Shown one piece after another: positions 50,286 to 60,400 of a stretch of DNA of 64,000 nt. The stretch is from Roseimaritima ulvae. GTDB lineage: Bacteria > Planctomycetota > Planctomycetia > Pirellulales > Pirellulaceae. Positions within the stretch are counted from its first letter, which is position 1, and every line of letters starts with the position of its first letter. A program made the translations under genes and the position numbers. The stretch lies in contig NZ_CP042914.1 in NCBI RefSeq assembly GCF_008065135.1, forward strand, positions 930,001 through 994,000, written 5' to 3'. Under the pieces are notes generated by a model, which was given only the letters and a program-made list of their open reading frames with translations, ran no database searches and was not told the origin of the DNA.

Positions 50286-51302
50286 ATGAAAAAGAAACGC
50301 CCTCCTCTGCCTTGGCAACGCGAAACGCTGCGAAGGGCTGCCGCGTGGCATGTGGCGAAGTTGCTGGGGATGGTTGCCTGCGCCGCGGTGTTATGCGTGG
50401 TGATCGAGCGGTTTGCCGATCACGCCCGTTGGATCGGCGCGGGCGTGAAGCAACAGCTCAGTAGCGGTTGTGTCATCTTGGGGCTCGCGTTGGTCGCAAT
50501 GTATGTCAGTTTGTCGGCGCTGTGGGGCGTGCTGGGGACCGGGAGTTGGTGGCTGCGGATGACCGGCATCTGGCTCATCTTTCACTTAGCCATCATCGCC
50601 TCTGTGCAGGCTGCCGCAGCGCTGGGACTATCCGATCCGATGTCATGGCGAGTGAAACTGGCGTATGTCGCGGGTACCTCATACGCGCTGACAGGCCAGG
50701 TTCTAGTTTTTATGTTTTTGACTTGGCTGCTCAAAGCGATGCGCTGGCGGCTGATCTACTTGCACGATCCTGCGTCGTATCCACATCCGCGCGAAGGGGC
50801 GACTCTGACGACCGAGCGAAGCGGGAGCACGTTACTGAGCAATCGCCTGTCGCTGCTTGACCTGCTGATTCTGACCACCCTGATCGCCGCTTATCTCGGC
50901 GCCTGGAAACCGCTCATGACGACCTTGCCCGATGATACTTTTTTTGGGCCGGGGTTTTTGTTCGTGGTTGTGATCGCTGGTTTGAGCATGGGAGCGATTG
51001 CCACGCTGGTCGTGTTCTTGCTCACCTGTGTGACCATGCAGGACCGCTGGGGCAAACGCGTGCAGTTGGCCGTGCATGGGCTGTTGTTTGTGGGGGCTCT
51101 GGTCACGGCGATTGCTTTTTGTTGGTTTTTCGCAGAACCTGAACAATATGCCGCCGTGGGCATAGGCTTGGCGACGTTGCTGGGCGTTCAGCTGCTGCTG
51201 TATGGGTTACATCGCAAACCAAGTCCGCAATTTCGCTTCCGCTTAGTGATCATAAAAAAACCTTCGCGATTGATCGGGGGATCAAACGCGAAGGCTTCAT
51301 GA
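50286..51302 (+). CDS. Uncharacterised polytopic membrane protein; 3' end overlaps a terminator
   Basis: 338 residues with about eight predicted TM helices (roughly 23-44, 60-83, 88-108, 126-150, 186-206, 215-245, 255-275, 283-303). No family motif recognised. The N-terminus is strongly basic (MKKKRPPLPWQRETLRR), so the first loop is cytoplasmic. The last 16 or so residues (KKPSRLIGGSNAKAS) are encoded by the hairpin and T-run of the minus-strand terminator belonging to the beta-barrel gene, so the natural C-terminus may be shorter or extended. Start ATG 50286 is close to a Lys codon run. Confidence 0.6.
   Translation: MKKKRPPLPWQRETLRRAAAWHVAKLLGMVACAAVLCVVIERFADHARWIGAGVKQQLSSGCVILGLALVAMYVSLSALWGVLGTGSWWLRMTGIWLIFHLAIIASVQAAAALGLSDPMSWRVKLAYVAGTSYALTGQVLVFMFLTWLLKAMRWRLIYLHDPASYPHPREGATLTTERSGSTLLSNRLSLLDLLILTTLIAAYLGAWKPLMTTLPDDTFFGPGFLFVVVIAGLSMGAIATLVVFLLTCVTMQDRWGKRVQLAVHGLLFVGALVTAIAFCWFFAEPEQYAAVGIGLATLLGVQLLLYGLHRKPSPQFRFRLVIIKKPSRLIGGSNAKAS
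51254..51294 (-). terminator. Rho-independent terminator of the outer-membrane protein gene
   Basis: On the minus strand CCTTCGCG (51294-51287) pairs with CGCGAAGG (51268-51261), with an inner TTGATC/GATCAA stem and CCCCG loop, then seven T residues (A-run 51254-51260). It lies within the 3' end of the converging plus-strand gene and 38 bp after the barrel gene stop. Confidence 0.9.
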
Positions 51303-51331
51303 TGCGATGGAGAGAATCGCTGCTGAACCGT

Positions 51332-52357
51332 TTAGAAGCGGTATTCGACGCGACCAACAAAGCCGTCGAAAGTGAACTCGTCGTCGAGGTCACGATAGTT
51401 GTCGGCGTTGTTGCGAACCGCGTCGATCCAGTCGGCCGTCTTGACGGTGTTCAACCACGAGCTGAACGTGTAGCCGCCCGAGACGCGCCAGCCCGAGCAG
51501 TGCTGCCAGCCAACGCCCAGTTCCAGATCGATAATCGACATCAGACGCCCGGCTTCCCAGTTGGAAGCGACTCGTACCGGGTCGGCGGTGCTGGAATGCA
51601 GGTAGGTGGCGTCAAATTCACCGGCCAAGAAACTGGCGCTGGTCTTGCCGTACACAAACAGACCACGATGACCGTGGTGTTCGATGTCAAAGCCCAAGCG
51701 TGCTCCCACACCGTCGAAATCGATGTCGGTGGTGATCGTTTCGGTCAAGCCGGCACCGGCGTAAACTACGCTCAGTTCTTGGTCCAGGTTGCCGTAACGA
51801 GCGCCAATGGTCACGTTGGCTGCGGTGCGGCTATTGGACAAAACGACAAATCGGTAGTCCAGGTCGGCAAACTGGAAGTCGATCTCATATTCGCCAGCGG
51901 CGGACAGCACATTGGTGCCGGCATTGGCTTCGTTGGGATGCACCAGGTTTTTGGTCAACGACAATGGGGCCGCTGTATCCAAACTGTCGTTCTGCTCGCT
52001 GAAGAAGCCGGTGTAGGACAGGCTGAGACTGCTGCAATTGTCGAGCGCTTTGGCCAACCCGAGGCGGAACCCAAAGTCGTATTCGGGATCGAGGATTCCC
52101 ACCCGACCTTCGGGGACGTTGCCGTTGACGGTCGAGGCGAAGCCGACCTCTGCGTCGCGAGCACGCAGAATCAGCAGATCCCCGAACACGCCCGAACGAT
52201 GGGCCCAGGGCGGCACGCAGCAAACCGTGGGGCAGGTTTCGCAGGAAGCCAGCTGAACGGCGGAGCCGTCGACCGCCAGCGGTTCGGCTGCCGAAGCAAT
52301 GCCGAAGTTTAAAGCGAGCATTCCGAGCATCGCTCCAAAGAGTGTTTTGATCTTCAT
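51332..52357 (-). CDS. Outer-membrane beta-barrel protein (Lpg1974-like)
   Basis: 341 residues with signal peptide (cleavage at ASA-AEP). A Cys-containing start of the mature chain (CETCPTVCCVPPW) is followed by alternating amphipathic strands with aromatic ends: FGDLLILRARDAEVGF, YDFGFRLGLAKAL, YEIDFQFADLDYRFVVL, VGARLGFDIEHHGHRGLFVYGK and the C-terminal FVGRVEYRF ending in Phe, the Omp insertion signal. This layout matches Lpg1974/BBP7-type pore-forming outer membrane proteins of planctomycetes. Probable porin or structural barrel in the outer membrane. Ends at a strong terminator. Confidence 0.85.
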   Translation of the reverse strand: MKIKTLFGAMLGMLALNFGIASAAEPLAVDGSAVQLASCETCPTVCCVPPWAHRSGVFGDLLILRARDAEVGFASTVNGNVPEGRVGILDPEYDFGFRLGLAKALDNCSSLSLSYTGFFSEQNDSLDTAAPLSLTKNLVHPNEANAGTNVLSAAGEYEIDFQFADLDYRFVVLSNSRTAANVTIGARYGNLDQELSVVYAGAGLTETITTDIDFDGVGARLGFDIEHHGHRGLFVYGKTSASFLAGEFDATYLHSSTADPVRVASNWEAGRLMSIIDLELGVGWQHCSGWRVSGGYTFSSWLNTVKTADWIDAVRNNADNYRDLDDEFTFDGFVGRVEYRF

Positions 52358-52668
52358 GATTTCATCCCTGGGTTATGTTCCAATCTATTGTTCCGTGCTT
52401 TCTCGGCATTCTTCGCCTGGTATTCTCTCTTATCGGTCGGCAAATTGGGGGGCATACAGCCCACGCAGTTTTCACCTTGCAATCGCATTAATCGGCCGAG
52501 TCGCAGTGACGCACGGGGTCCCCCCAAGTGGTAAGGTTTAGCCCCCGTTTTGTTGACGCAGACGGATTAACTGTTAAACTGCACGAGTTGGTGGGGCATC
52601 CTCTCGACGGATTTAGGGGCGGTGGGAAGGGAAAGGAGTCCTCAGACCTACATCCTGCTGAGGCGCCG

Positions 52669-53763
52669 ATGTCCGATTCAGCCCACATGCGTGGCCCCGC
52701 GGCAGTATCTTGCGGCGATGTTTCCCGTTCTTCTTCCCTGGCAGGCTGTTCAGGCATCTTGGGCCGCTCGGCGTGGGCGGGCGGAGTTCGCCGTAAAATC
52801 GCCAGGGTCGCGCCTTCGACAAGCACGGTTTTGATTGTCGGTCCCACGGGCACAGGCAAGGAATTAATCGCTCGTTGCATTCATGAGCAGAGTCCGCGGC
52901 GGCGGGGCCCCTTTGTGCCGGTCGACTGCGCGTCGATTACCGGGACGTTGTGTTCCAGTCAGTTGTTTGGGCACGTCAAAGGCGCGTTTACGGGGGCCGA
53001 TTACGAATCGCTGGGGTGTTTTCGAGCTGCCGAGGGAGGCACGATTTTTTTGGATGAGATTGGCGAGTTAGAACCTTCCATCCAAGCCATGTTGCTGCGG
53101 ACCTTGCAGGAGCGGATTGTGGTTCCCGTGGGCAACCATCGTGAAATCCCCGTCGATGTCCGCGTCATTGCCGCCACCAATCGTGTTCTGGACGAGGAGG
53201 TACAAGCCGCTCGGTTCCGGATGGATCTGCTGTATCGCCTGCGAGTCATGACGATCCAAACCACCAGCCTGCGGCAACGCCTGGAAGACGTGAGCGTATT
53301 GGCGGAGCACTTTTTGACGCGGTTGTCCAAGGATAATGGGATCCCGGCCAAGGAGTTGTCGGTCGAGAGTTTGGCGGTCCTCCTAGCTCATGACTGGCCC
53401 GGCAACGTCCGAGAGCTCCAGAACGTGCTGGAATGCGCGGCAATCTTTTCCGATAGCGAATCGATTCAACCCTCGGCGCTGCGGATTCATAAGTCCCCCG
53501 CCGCGCAGCCGGAGGCGACTGCGGGGACGATTCCCGCCGCCCTACAGCCTTTCTCGCCGCATCAAGCCAGGGGCCCCGAACCGGCTGAATGTCTCGAAAC
53601 TTGGCTGACCCTGCCCGAAGTAGAAGCCCAGCATATCGCTCGCACGCTCGAGGTGGCCGGGTACAACCAAAGCGCCGCGGCCCGGATGTTGGCCATCGAC
53701 CGACACGTGTTGGCTCGCAAAATGAAAAAGTACGGGCTGCGAAAACCGGAAGGCCTGCAGTAG
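52669..53763 (+). CDS. Sigma-54-dependent activator without N-terminal receiver
   Basis: 364 residues from ATG 52669 (frame open to 52528). The AAA+ domain starts almost at once: Walker A LIVGPTGTGKELIARCIHEQ, GAFTGAD loop that contacts sigma-54, Walker B GGTIFLDEIGELE, and R-finger region VRVIAATNRVLDEEV. The C-terminal Fis-type HTH is AGYNQSAAARMLAIDRHVLA. The short N-terminus has no phosphoreceiver, so control must come from elsewhere; 298 bp downstream is a separate receiver-like gene with an altered phosphorylation site. No sigma-54 promoter was identified in the window. Confidence 0.93.
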   Translation: MSDSAHMRGPAAVSCGDVSRSSSLAGCSGILGRSAWAGGVRRKIARVAPSTSTVLIVGPTGTGKELIARCIHEQSPRRRGPFVPVDCASITGTLCSSQLFGHVKGAFTGADYESLGCFRAAEGGTIFLDEIGELEPSIQAMLLRTLQERIVVPVGNHREIPVDVRVIAATNRVLDEEVQAARFRMDLLYRLRVMTIQTTSLRQRLEDVSVLAEHFLTRLSKDNGIPAKELSVESLAVLLAHDWPGNVRELQNVLECAAIFSDSESIQPSALRIHKSPAAQPEATAGTIPAALQPFSPHQARGPEPAECLETWLTLPEVEAQHIARTLEVAGYNQSAAARMLAIDRHVLARKMKKYGLRKPEGLQ

Positions 53764-54061
53764 ACATGGGCCTTTGGGCTGGACGTCTTAGTTACTTTTC
53801 TCTGGTCTAGATCGCCCCTCCGGGACCTGGGGCGCAATGCACCAACATGGGAGTCATTTGCTCCTGAGCAACGATCCCGCCGGCCATCGCCTGGCCGCCT
53901 TCTCAAAATCTTATCTGCTGTCCTGACGGTCACTTGGGGCAGTGGGCGGGCCGTTATCTCACGACCGGCTTGCCAATTGCATTGCCAACAGCGTTGCGGC
54001 GGAGCAAGACCGGCGCGGTCCGCAGCCGTTGCGGCCGCGAGCATCCAACTTTGAGGAGTTG

Positions 54062-54493
54062 ATGGTGACGAATCGTGTTGTTCGTACAGTCATCGTGGAT
54101 GCACAGCTTGACGCCTATCGCGCCTTGCCGCTGGGCGAAGCGGAATCCAGCGGTTTGACACTGTTGGACAGCGGCCGAGCGGCGCTGCAGCATTCTGCCA
54201 TCGAACCCATTGAGCAGTGGTTGATCAACATCCATCTGCCGGACATGAGCGGCTTGGAGTTGTTTCGGATGCTTCATACACGACACCCCAAAGCTCGGTT
54301 CGTACTTGTCGGAGACGTTTACCAGGCGGAAGAGGAACGTCAGACGCGGACCTGGGGAGCGGCGGGGTATTTGTGCAAGCCGCCTCAGGCTTGGTGGCTG
54401 GAACCATTGCAAGCTGAACAGCGCAGCGACGACGGACACCCAGGAATTTCGAAACCCCAATCGGCATCACCCCATCGAAGGCAACAATCATGA
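54062..54493 (+). CDS. Receiver-domain protein with Asn at the phosphoacceptor position
   Basis: 143 residues from ATG 54062; frame open upstream to 53942 without similarity. The sequence follows a receiver fold: VIVDAQLDAYRAL (weak acidic pocket), then WLINIHLPDMSGLELFRML where the phosphoacceptor Asp of D-x-x-L-P is replaced by Asn, then RFVLVGDV in place of the usual Thr/Ser strand and AAGYLCKPPQ containing the conserved Lys-Pro. It cannot be phosphorylated normally, unless the Asn deamidates. It follows the sigma-54 activator and its stop overlaps the start of the giant surface-protein gene, suggesting a joint unit. The gap 53764-54061 shows no gene. Confidence 0.8.
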   Translation: MVTNRVVRTVIVDAQLDAYRALPLGEAESSGLTLLDSGRAALQHSAIEPIEQWLINIHLPDMSGLELFRMLHTRHPKARFVLVGDVYQAEEERQTRTWGAAGYLCKPPQAWWLEPLQAEQRSDDGHPGISKPQSASPHRRQQS

Positions 54494-57400
54494 GTATGTC
54501 CATCCAAACTTCACGGCATTCTTCACGTCGACGTCGCCATGCCGAAAAAAGGAATGCCAAACGACGTCTGTTTATGGAACCGCTGGAAGCCCGGCGGTTG
54601 CTGGCGATTGACTTCGCTGGGGTGACTAACTGGCTTGAGCAAGGTGCGCAGCCCATCACCGCGAGCAGTGCCATCGCGGACCCCGACAATCCTTCTTCCG
54701 GAGCGGTCGAAGACTTTGCCATCGATCCCAACGATCCGTCCCATATGTTTGCGGCGTCGGTCAACGGCGGCATTTGGCGAACGCATGACGGCGATCGGCC
54801 CTTTAATGGTGTGGACGACGACGCCGCCAACGGAATTGACGATCCCGATGAGCAACCGACGTGGGTGCCCGTCAGCGATCAGCTGTCCACGCTCAGTATG
54901 GGCGGTATTGCCTTTGATCCGCTCGACGCCAGCGGGAACACCGTGTACGCGGGGACGGGGTCGGCCAGCAGCCTCAGCAGTACCGGCGGACCGGCGATTG
55001 GTGTCTTAAAAACCACCGATGACGGTGAGACCTGGAGTGCGACACCGTTGACCGCTGGTGGTTTTCAACCTCAGGTGCGTGTGGTTGTACCCACCACCTA
55101 TGACTCCGCAGACAATCCCGCCGTTACCCAGGTGATCCTGGTGGGAACCGTTGGTAGCGGTCTGTTCCGCAGTACCGACGCCGGTGCCAGCTATACGCAA
55201 GTCTCGAACTCCGGCGTGGGGCTGCCTGCCGGATCGGTTACCGATATCGTGGTCGATCCCAACGACGACGATGTGTATTACGTTGGGGTTGTGGGCAGTG
55301 GCGTTTTTCGCAGCGGCGACGGTGGGGCGAGTTGGAATAGTGTCAACAACGCCACCTTGTCAACCAACGCGACGTTGGGATCATCCACCGCCGTAATGTT
55401 GACGGCTCATCCTGGTGGCGGGACGACTCGCCTCTACGCCATGATCTCCTACGACGACGATGGAGCCGGTGCGCCAGAAGTCCCTCAGGTTTTTACCACC
55501 ACGAATAATGGCGCTGTTTGGACGGAACTGGCTGCGGTAACCACGGGTTTCGAAAGTGGTAACGGCAACCTTTATACGGGAATGGCCAGCGATCAAATTA
55601 TCGTTGACCCCAGCAACGAGAACATCGTGTACATCGCCAAGGGGTATGGCGGAAGTCCGATGATTCTGCGGTATGACCCCGCCGGTGCGGGAGATTGGGA
55701 CCAGATCGAAAACGTGCCGGCGGTGGGCAATACCAGGCCGCATGTCGACCATCGCGATCTGCAGTTTGTCACAACCAACGGTGCGGACGTATTGATTAAC
55801 GTCAACGACGGGGGCACCTATTTTATGGTCGATCCTCAGAATCCAGGCGAATGGGTGAGCTTGCAAGGCGTGGGCGCCACGGGCATGGGCGTAATTGAAT
55901 TTACCAATGTCACCTGGGACAGCCGCTTTAACGTGGCCTTTGGAGGCGCCCAGGATAATGGCACCTCGGTGCAGACCGGCAGTGGGAATCGCGTTTGGCA
56001 AGGCTTCCGAGGGGCCGATGGCGGGGACGTCCAATTCGCCGATGCCGGAGGTGGCGATTCGTTTCGTTATACAGGTACCCAGAATTTCGGTTTACAACGT
56101 CATCGATTTGATTCGGCCACCAATCAGCCGATCGCGCCGGTCAGCTTGGTGCCTGCCGGAGGACTCGCTGGGTTCAGCAATTATTTCGTTCCTCAATACG
56201 AACTGAACCAAGTCAATCCCTCTCGTTTGATCGCCGGTGGTTCTGACGATGGAGCCGCCACGCTGGCGGACAATCCGGTCTACGAACTACTTAATGCGGA
56301 TACCGCCGCCAACGCCGCCGCGGCGAATTGGGTGCCCGTGCCGATCGGCGCCGGCTTCACCAATGTCAACAACAATGGCGACGCGGCCTTTGTGGTGGGC
56401 GGACGCATGGGGGGCGCGGACAATGAAGAGGTGCTGATCGTCGGCTCCAATGACGACGTCTTCATCCGCTCCACCGCCGGTGGGACGCTGACCGTGACGC
56501 CCACGCCCTTCCCCGGCAGCACCGTGCAGGCCATCGTTACCGATCCGGAAAATTGGCAACATATGTTCGTGGCCGATTCGTCACGGATCTGGGAAACGCC
56601 CGACGCCGGAATGACGTGGACCGAGATCACTCGCAACTTTGGTACCGTCAATAACCGCTTGCAGTCGCTCAGTTACGTTCCCACCGCCGATGATGCTGTG
56701 CTGTTGGCTGGCGGGAACCTGGGAGTGTCGCGGTTGGTCGTTAGCGATCCGGCGTCTCTATGGACCAGGTTGGGCACCAATTTGCCGAACGCGTTAGTCA
56801 ACGATCTTGAATACCATGCCGACGATGATGTCCTGCTGGCGGGAACTTTCGGACGTGGAGCATGGTTGGTCGACAATGCTTCATTGGTGGTCGATCAACA
56901 TCCCGTGCTGACCATTTGTGGCGACGAGGATCAAGTCAATCAAGACGATGTGATTCGGTTGATGCGAAACGCTGCCAACCCGTTGATCTTGGATGTGTTC
57001 CTGAATTCGGTGGTGCCGGTGTTTAGCGCTCCCTTGGCCGCGATCATGCAGATCAATGTGTTTGGCAACGGGGGAAATGACGAGCTGATCATCGATACCT
57101 CCAACGGTTTGATCGATGTGCCCGAAGGGATCCGCTACAACGGCGATGGTGCCTGCGACATAGAAGAAACCGTCGACAGCAACGGACACCAACATGGGCC
57201 GGGTTATGATCGTGGCTTCGATACCCTCACGATTACCAGCGACGATCTTTCCACCACGTTTGACAGCGAACAAGTGGGCGTGGGACAACTGCCCGGATCC
57301 GGCCAGCACACCATCACCGATGCCGCCGGCACGCAGACCGTGTGGTTCGAAGAACTCGAACCGGTGAACTCGATCGTCGCCGCGGCGTCCTTTGCGATCA

Positions 57401-60400
57401 CCAGCATTCCCGGTCTGGCAAGCCTCCTGCAGGATGACAACCACGTAACGTACGAAGCCGCTCAGATTCTGGCGTTACCCGCTGGCCGTGTCACGATCGA
57501 TAACTTCGAGCCCATCGAATTCTCTAACAAAACGGATGCCGTGTTTGACTTGGGGGCTGGCGATGACTTCTTCGTGGCCAACTACGCTGGTTTGCCCACT
57601 GGTTTGCAAACGATTACCGTCAATGGCGACGCTGGAGACGACTCGATTCAATTCGATGCCATTGCCGATGCATCGGTCACATCCTTTGTTTCGGTCAGCG
57701 CCAACGGTGGCGTCGGTGACGACTTGCTGGATGCCCGCAGCATTGATGTCGAGACACCCTTTACGCTGAGCGGCGACGAAGGGGATGATACGCTGATCGG
57801 TGGGCGAGGCGATGACACGCTCAACGGTGGTGAGGGCAGCGACTTGATGGCCGGCGGTGACCCACGTGCGTTTGTAGCGGGGATTCTGATCGGCGACAAC
57901 GTGTTTAACGGCGGCGCGGGCGTGGACGCGATGGCCATCTTCGGAACCGAACAACTGAATGTGTTTTTCGATGATGCGATCTTTGTCACCCAAACCAGCA
58001 CGACAACACTGACAAGAAACTTCAACGGCAATCTCTCCACTGAAACCTTTAGCGGTCTCGAAGAAGTACGGATCGAAGCGTTTTCCGGAGACGACCAAGT
58101 ATCCATTTCCATTGATGACGCCCTGTTTGATAACGCCAATGATCCTCGGCCCGATGTATTGCGGTACCGCGTGGTGGGCGGAGACTCACAGACCGGCGAC
58201 GTGTTGCGAGTCTTCGACGACGGACTAGGGGATACCATCCTGCAACGCATCGCTCAGGACATTACCGCCGGAACGTTTACCATTGCACCGGCTCATCCGT
58301 CCGTGGCGCCGATTGTCGTCCCGCCGCAAATTATCTATGAAGGCATCGAGTTTGCTGAAGTGCCGGGTGCCGATCCACTCACCGGCGCCACGGGAACCGA
58401 CGACGCCGGACGTTGGATTGTATTCAAACCCGATCCCTTCGAACCCAATAGCACGCTTCCCAATGCGACCTTCCTGGGCGCCGGCGAAACAATTAACGTC
58501 GATCCAACCGTCGAGGGGGGACTGCTAACGGACCGGGACTTTTATCAGGTCACCGCCGCGGAAACCGGGACATTGGATTATCGGATCTATTTTGAAGACT
58601 TGCCGACGTTGGCAAACGGTCGCGGCGGATTGCCTGGTAACGGTGACTTGCTGGTCACCGTTTATGACTCCGACGGAACGGCGATTGGAACCGGCACCGA
58701 TCTACTGGACGGTGCCCTAAATGTGATCGGGCTGCGGTTTACGCACGGAGCGGTCGAAGACCAAACCTACTACGTGCGGGTCAGTGGAGAAACAAACGCT
58801 GCGGTCAATGTCTACAACGTGACGGTGGAAAACGAAGCCGCTCCGGTGCCGGCGATCGTGGACCTGCAAGCGGCCTCCGACTCGGGACGTCACGACAGCG
58901 ATGATGTTACCAATGTCGTGACCTCCACATTCGACATCATTCTTGATGACGACAGGCTGGATAGCTTCTTGAATTTGGATTTGCTTCCCGACACCAGCGA
59001 TGACAACACCGCCAACGCTGCCTTTGACTACGGCGTGGAGGTTTTTAACAACGAGGTTTCCATCGGGTTTGCGTTCTATACCGGGGCCGGTAATACCTGG
59101 CAGTTCACCGCCGCCGCCGGAGATCTGCTGGAGGGCCACAACAACTTCATCGAAGCCGCTGTGTGGGTGCGCGATTCGGCCCTGCCTGAACAAATCGGCC
59201 GCGGCGAACTGGGCGGCACCCTGCAGATGACCTTGGATACCGTGGCGCCGGACCCGCCGAGTCTGTTGATCGATCCGGCTACCACCGATACCGGTGTCGG
59301 CTCGCAACCTGCCACTTTGGTGGATCATATTACCAGCGAGACCACGTCGGGCTTTGTGGGCAATGCCGAAGCGGACGCTATTGTGCGAATGTGGGCCGAT
59401 GGACCCGTGATATCAGCGGGGGTGGTCAATGCTTCGGACGTCTACCAGGGATTGACCGTCGCTCTGCCGCTCGATGGAGACGAAGCGTTCCCAGCAGGTT
59501 ACTGGAGCCATACGGGAACCTTTGATTTGAACGATCCCGCGGTGGGCTTCCCGCTCGATGGCTTGCGACAGATCGCCGTCAATGCGGAAGATTTGGCGGG
59601 AAACGTGTCCACGCTGACAACTCTGGATATGTTCATCGATACCCAGGGGCCGCAGGTCACCAACGTGCAAATTACCGGCTCGCCGGCCTACGATCTGTTC
59701 GACGTGAAACCTACGCAAGGCCCTACGCCAATCGTGAACTCGCTGTCGGTTTCGATTCAGGATCTGCCCAATCGCGTGGCGCTGTTTTTGTATGACGCTC
59801 TGCAAGCCGGTGCCGATGGCAACCCGGCGGAAAATCCGGGGCACTACCAGGTTGTCGGAGACCATAACGGGATCATCGATATCGACAGTATCGTGTTTGC
59901 GCCCGATCCGGTTGTCGCTGGCAGTCCGGCTAGCGGCACCGTTTTGATTCACTTTGCCCAACCCCTGCCCGATGATCGGTTCACGTTGACCATCTCCGAC
60001 GCCATCGTGGACCCGGCAGGCAATGCCTTGGATGGCGATTCCAACGCGGCTCAGCCCAATGAATCGCCCACTTTCCCCAGCGGCGACGGACAAACCGGGG
60101 GTGACTTTGTAGCTCGCTTTACCGTCGACACGCGAGCTGAAATCGGCGTGTTCGCTCTTGGCAGCGTGTACATCGACACCAACGGCAACAATCTGTTCGA
60201 TCCCGAGGCGGCCGGCAGCGACGATACCAATGAAGACATCGTCTACAAGCTGGGCTTCCAGACGGACAACACCTTCGCCGGTAACTTTGTCGCCGGGGCC
60301 GGAGATGTGGCCGATGGGTTTGACAAGCTGGGAACCTATGGCCAAGTCGCCGGACAGTTCCGCTGGCTGATCGATACCAACAACAACGGCGTACCCGATC

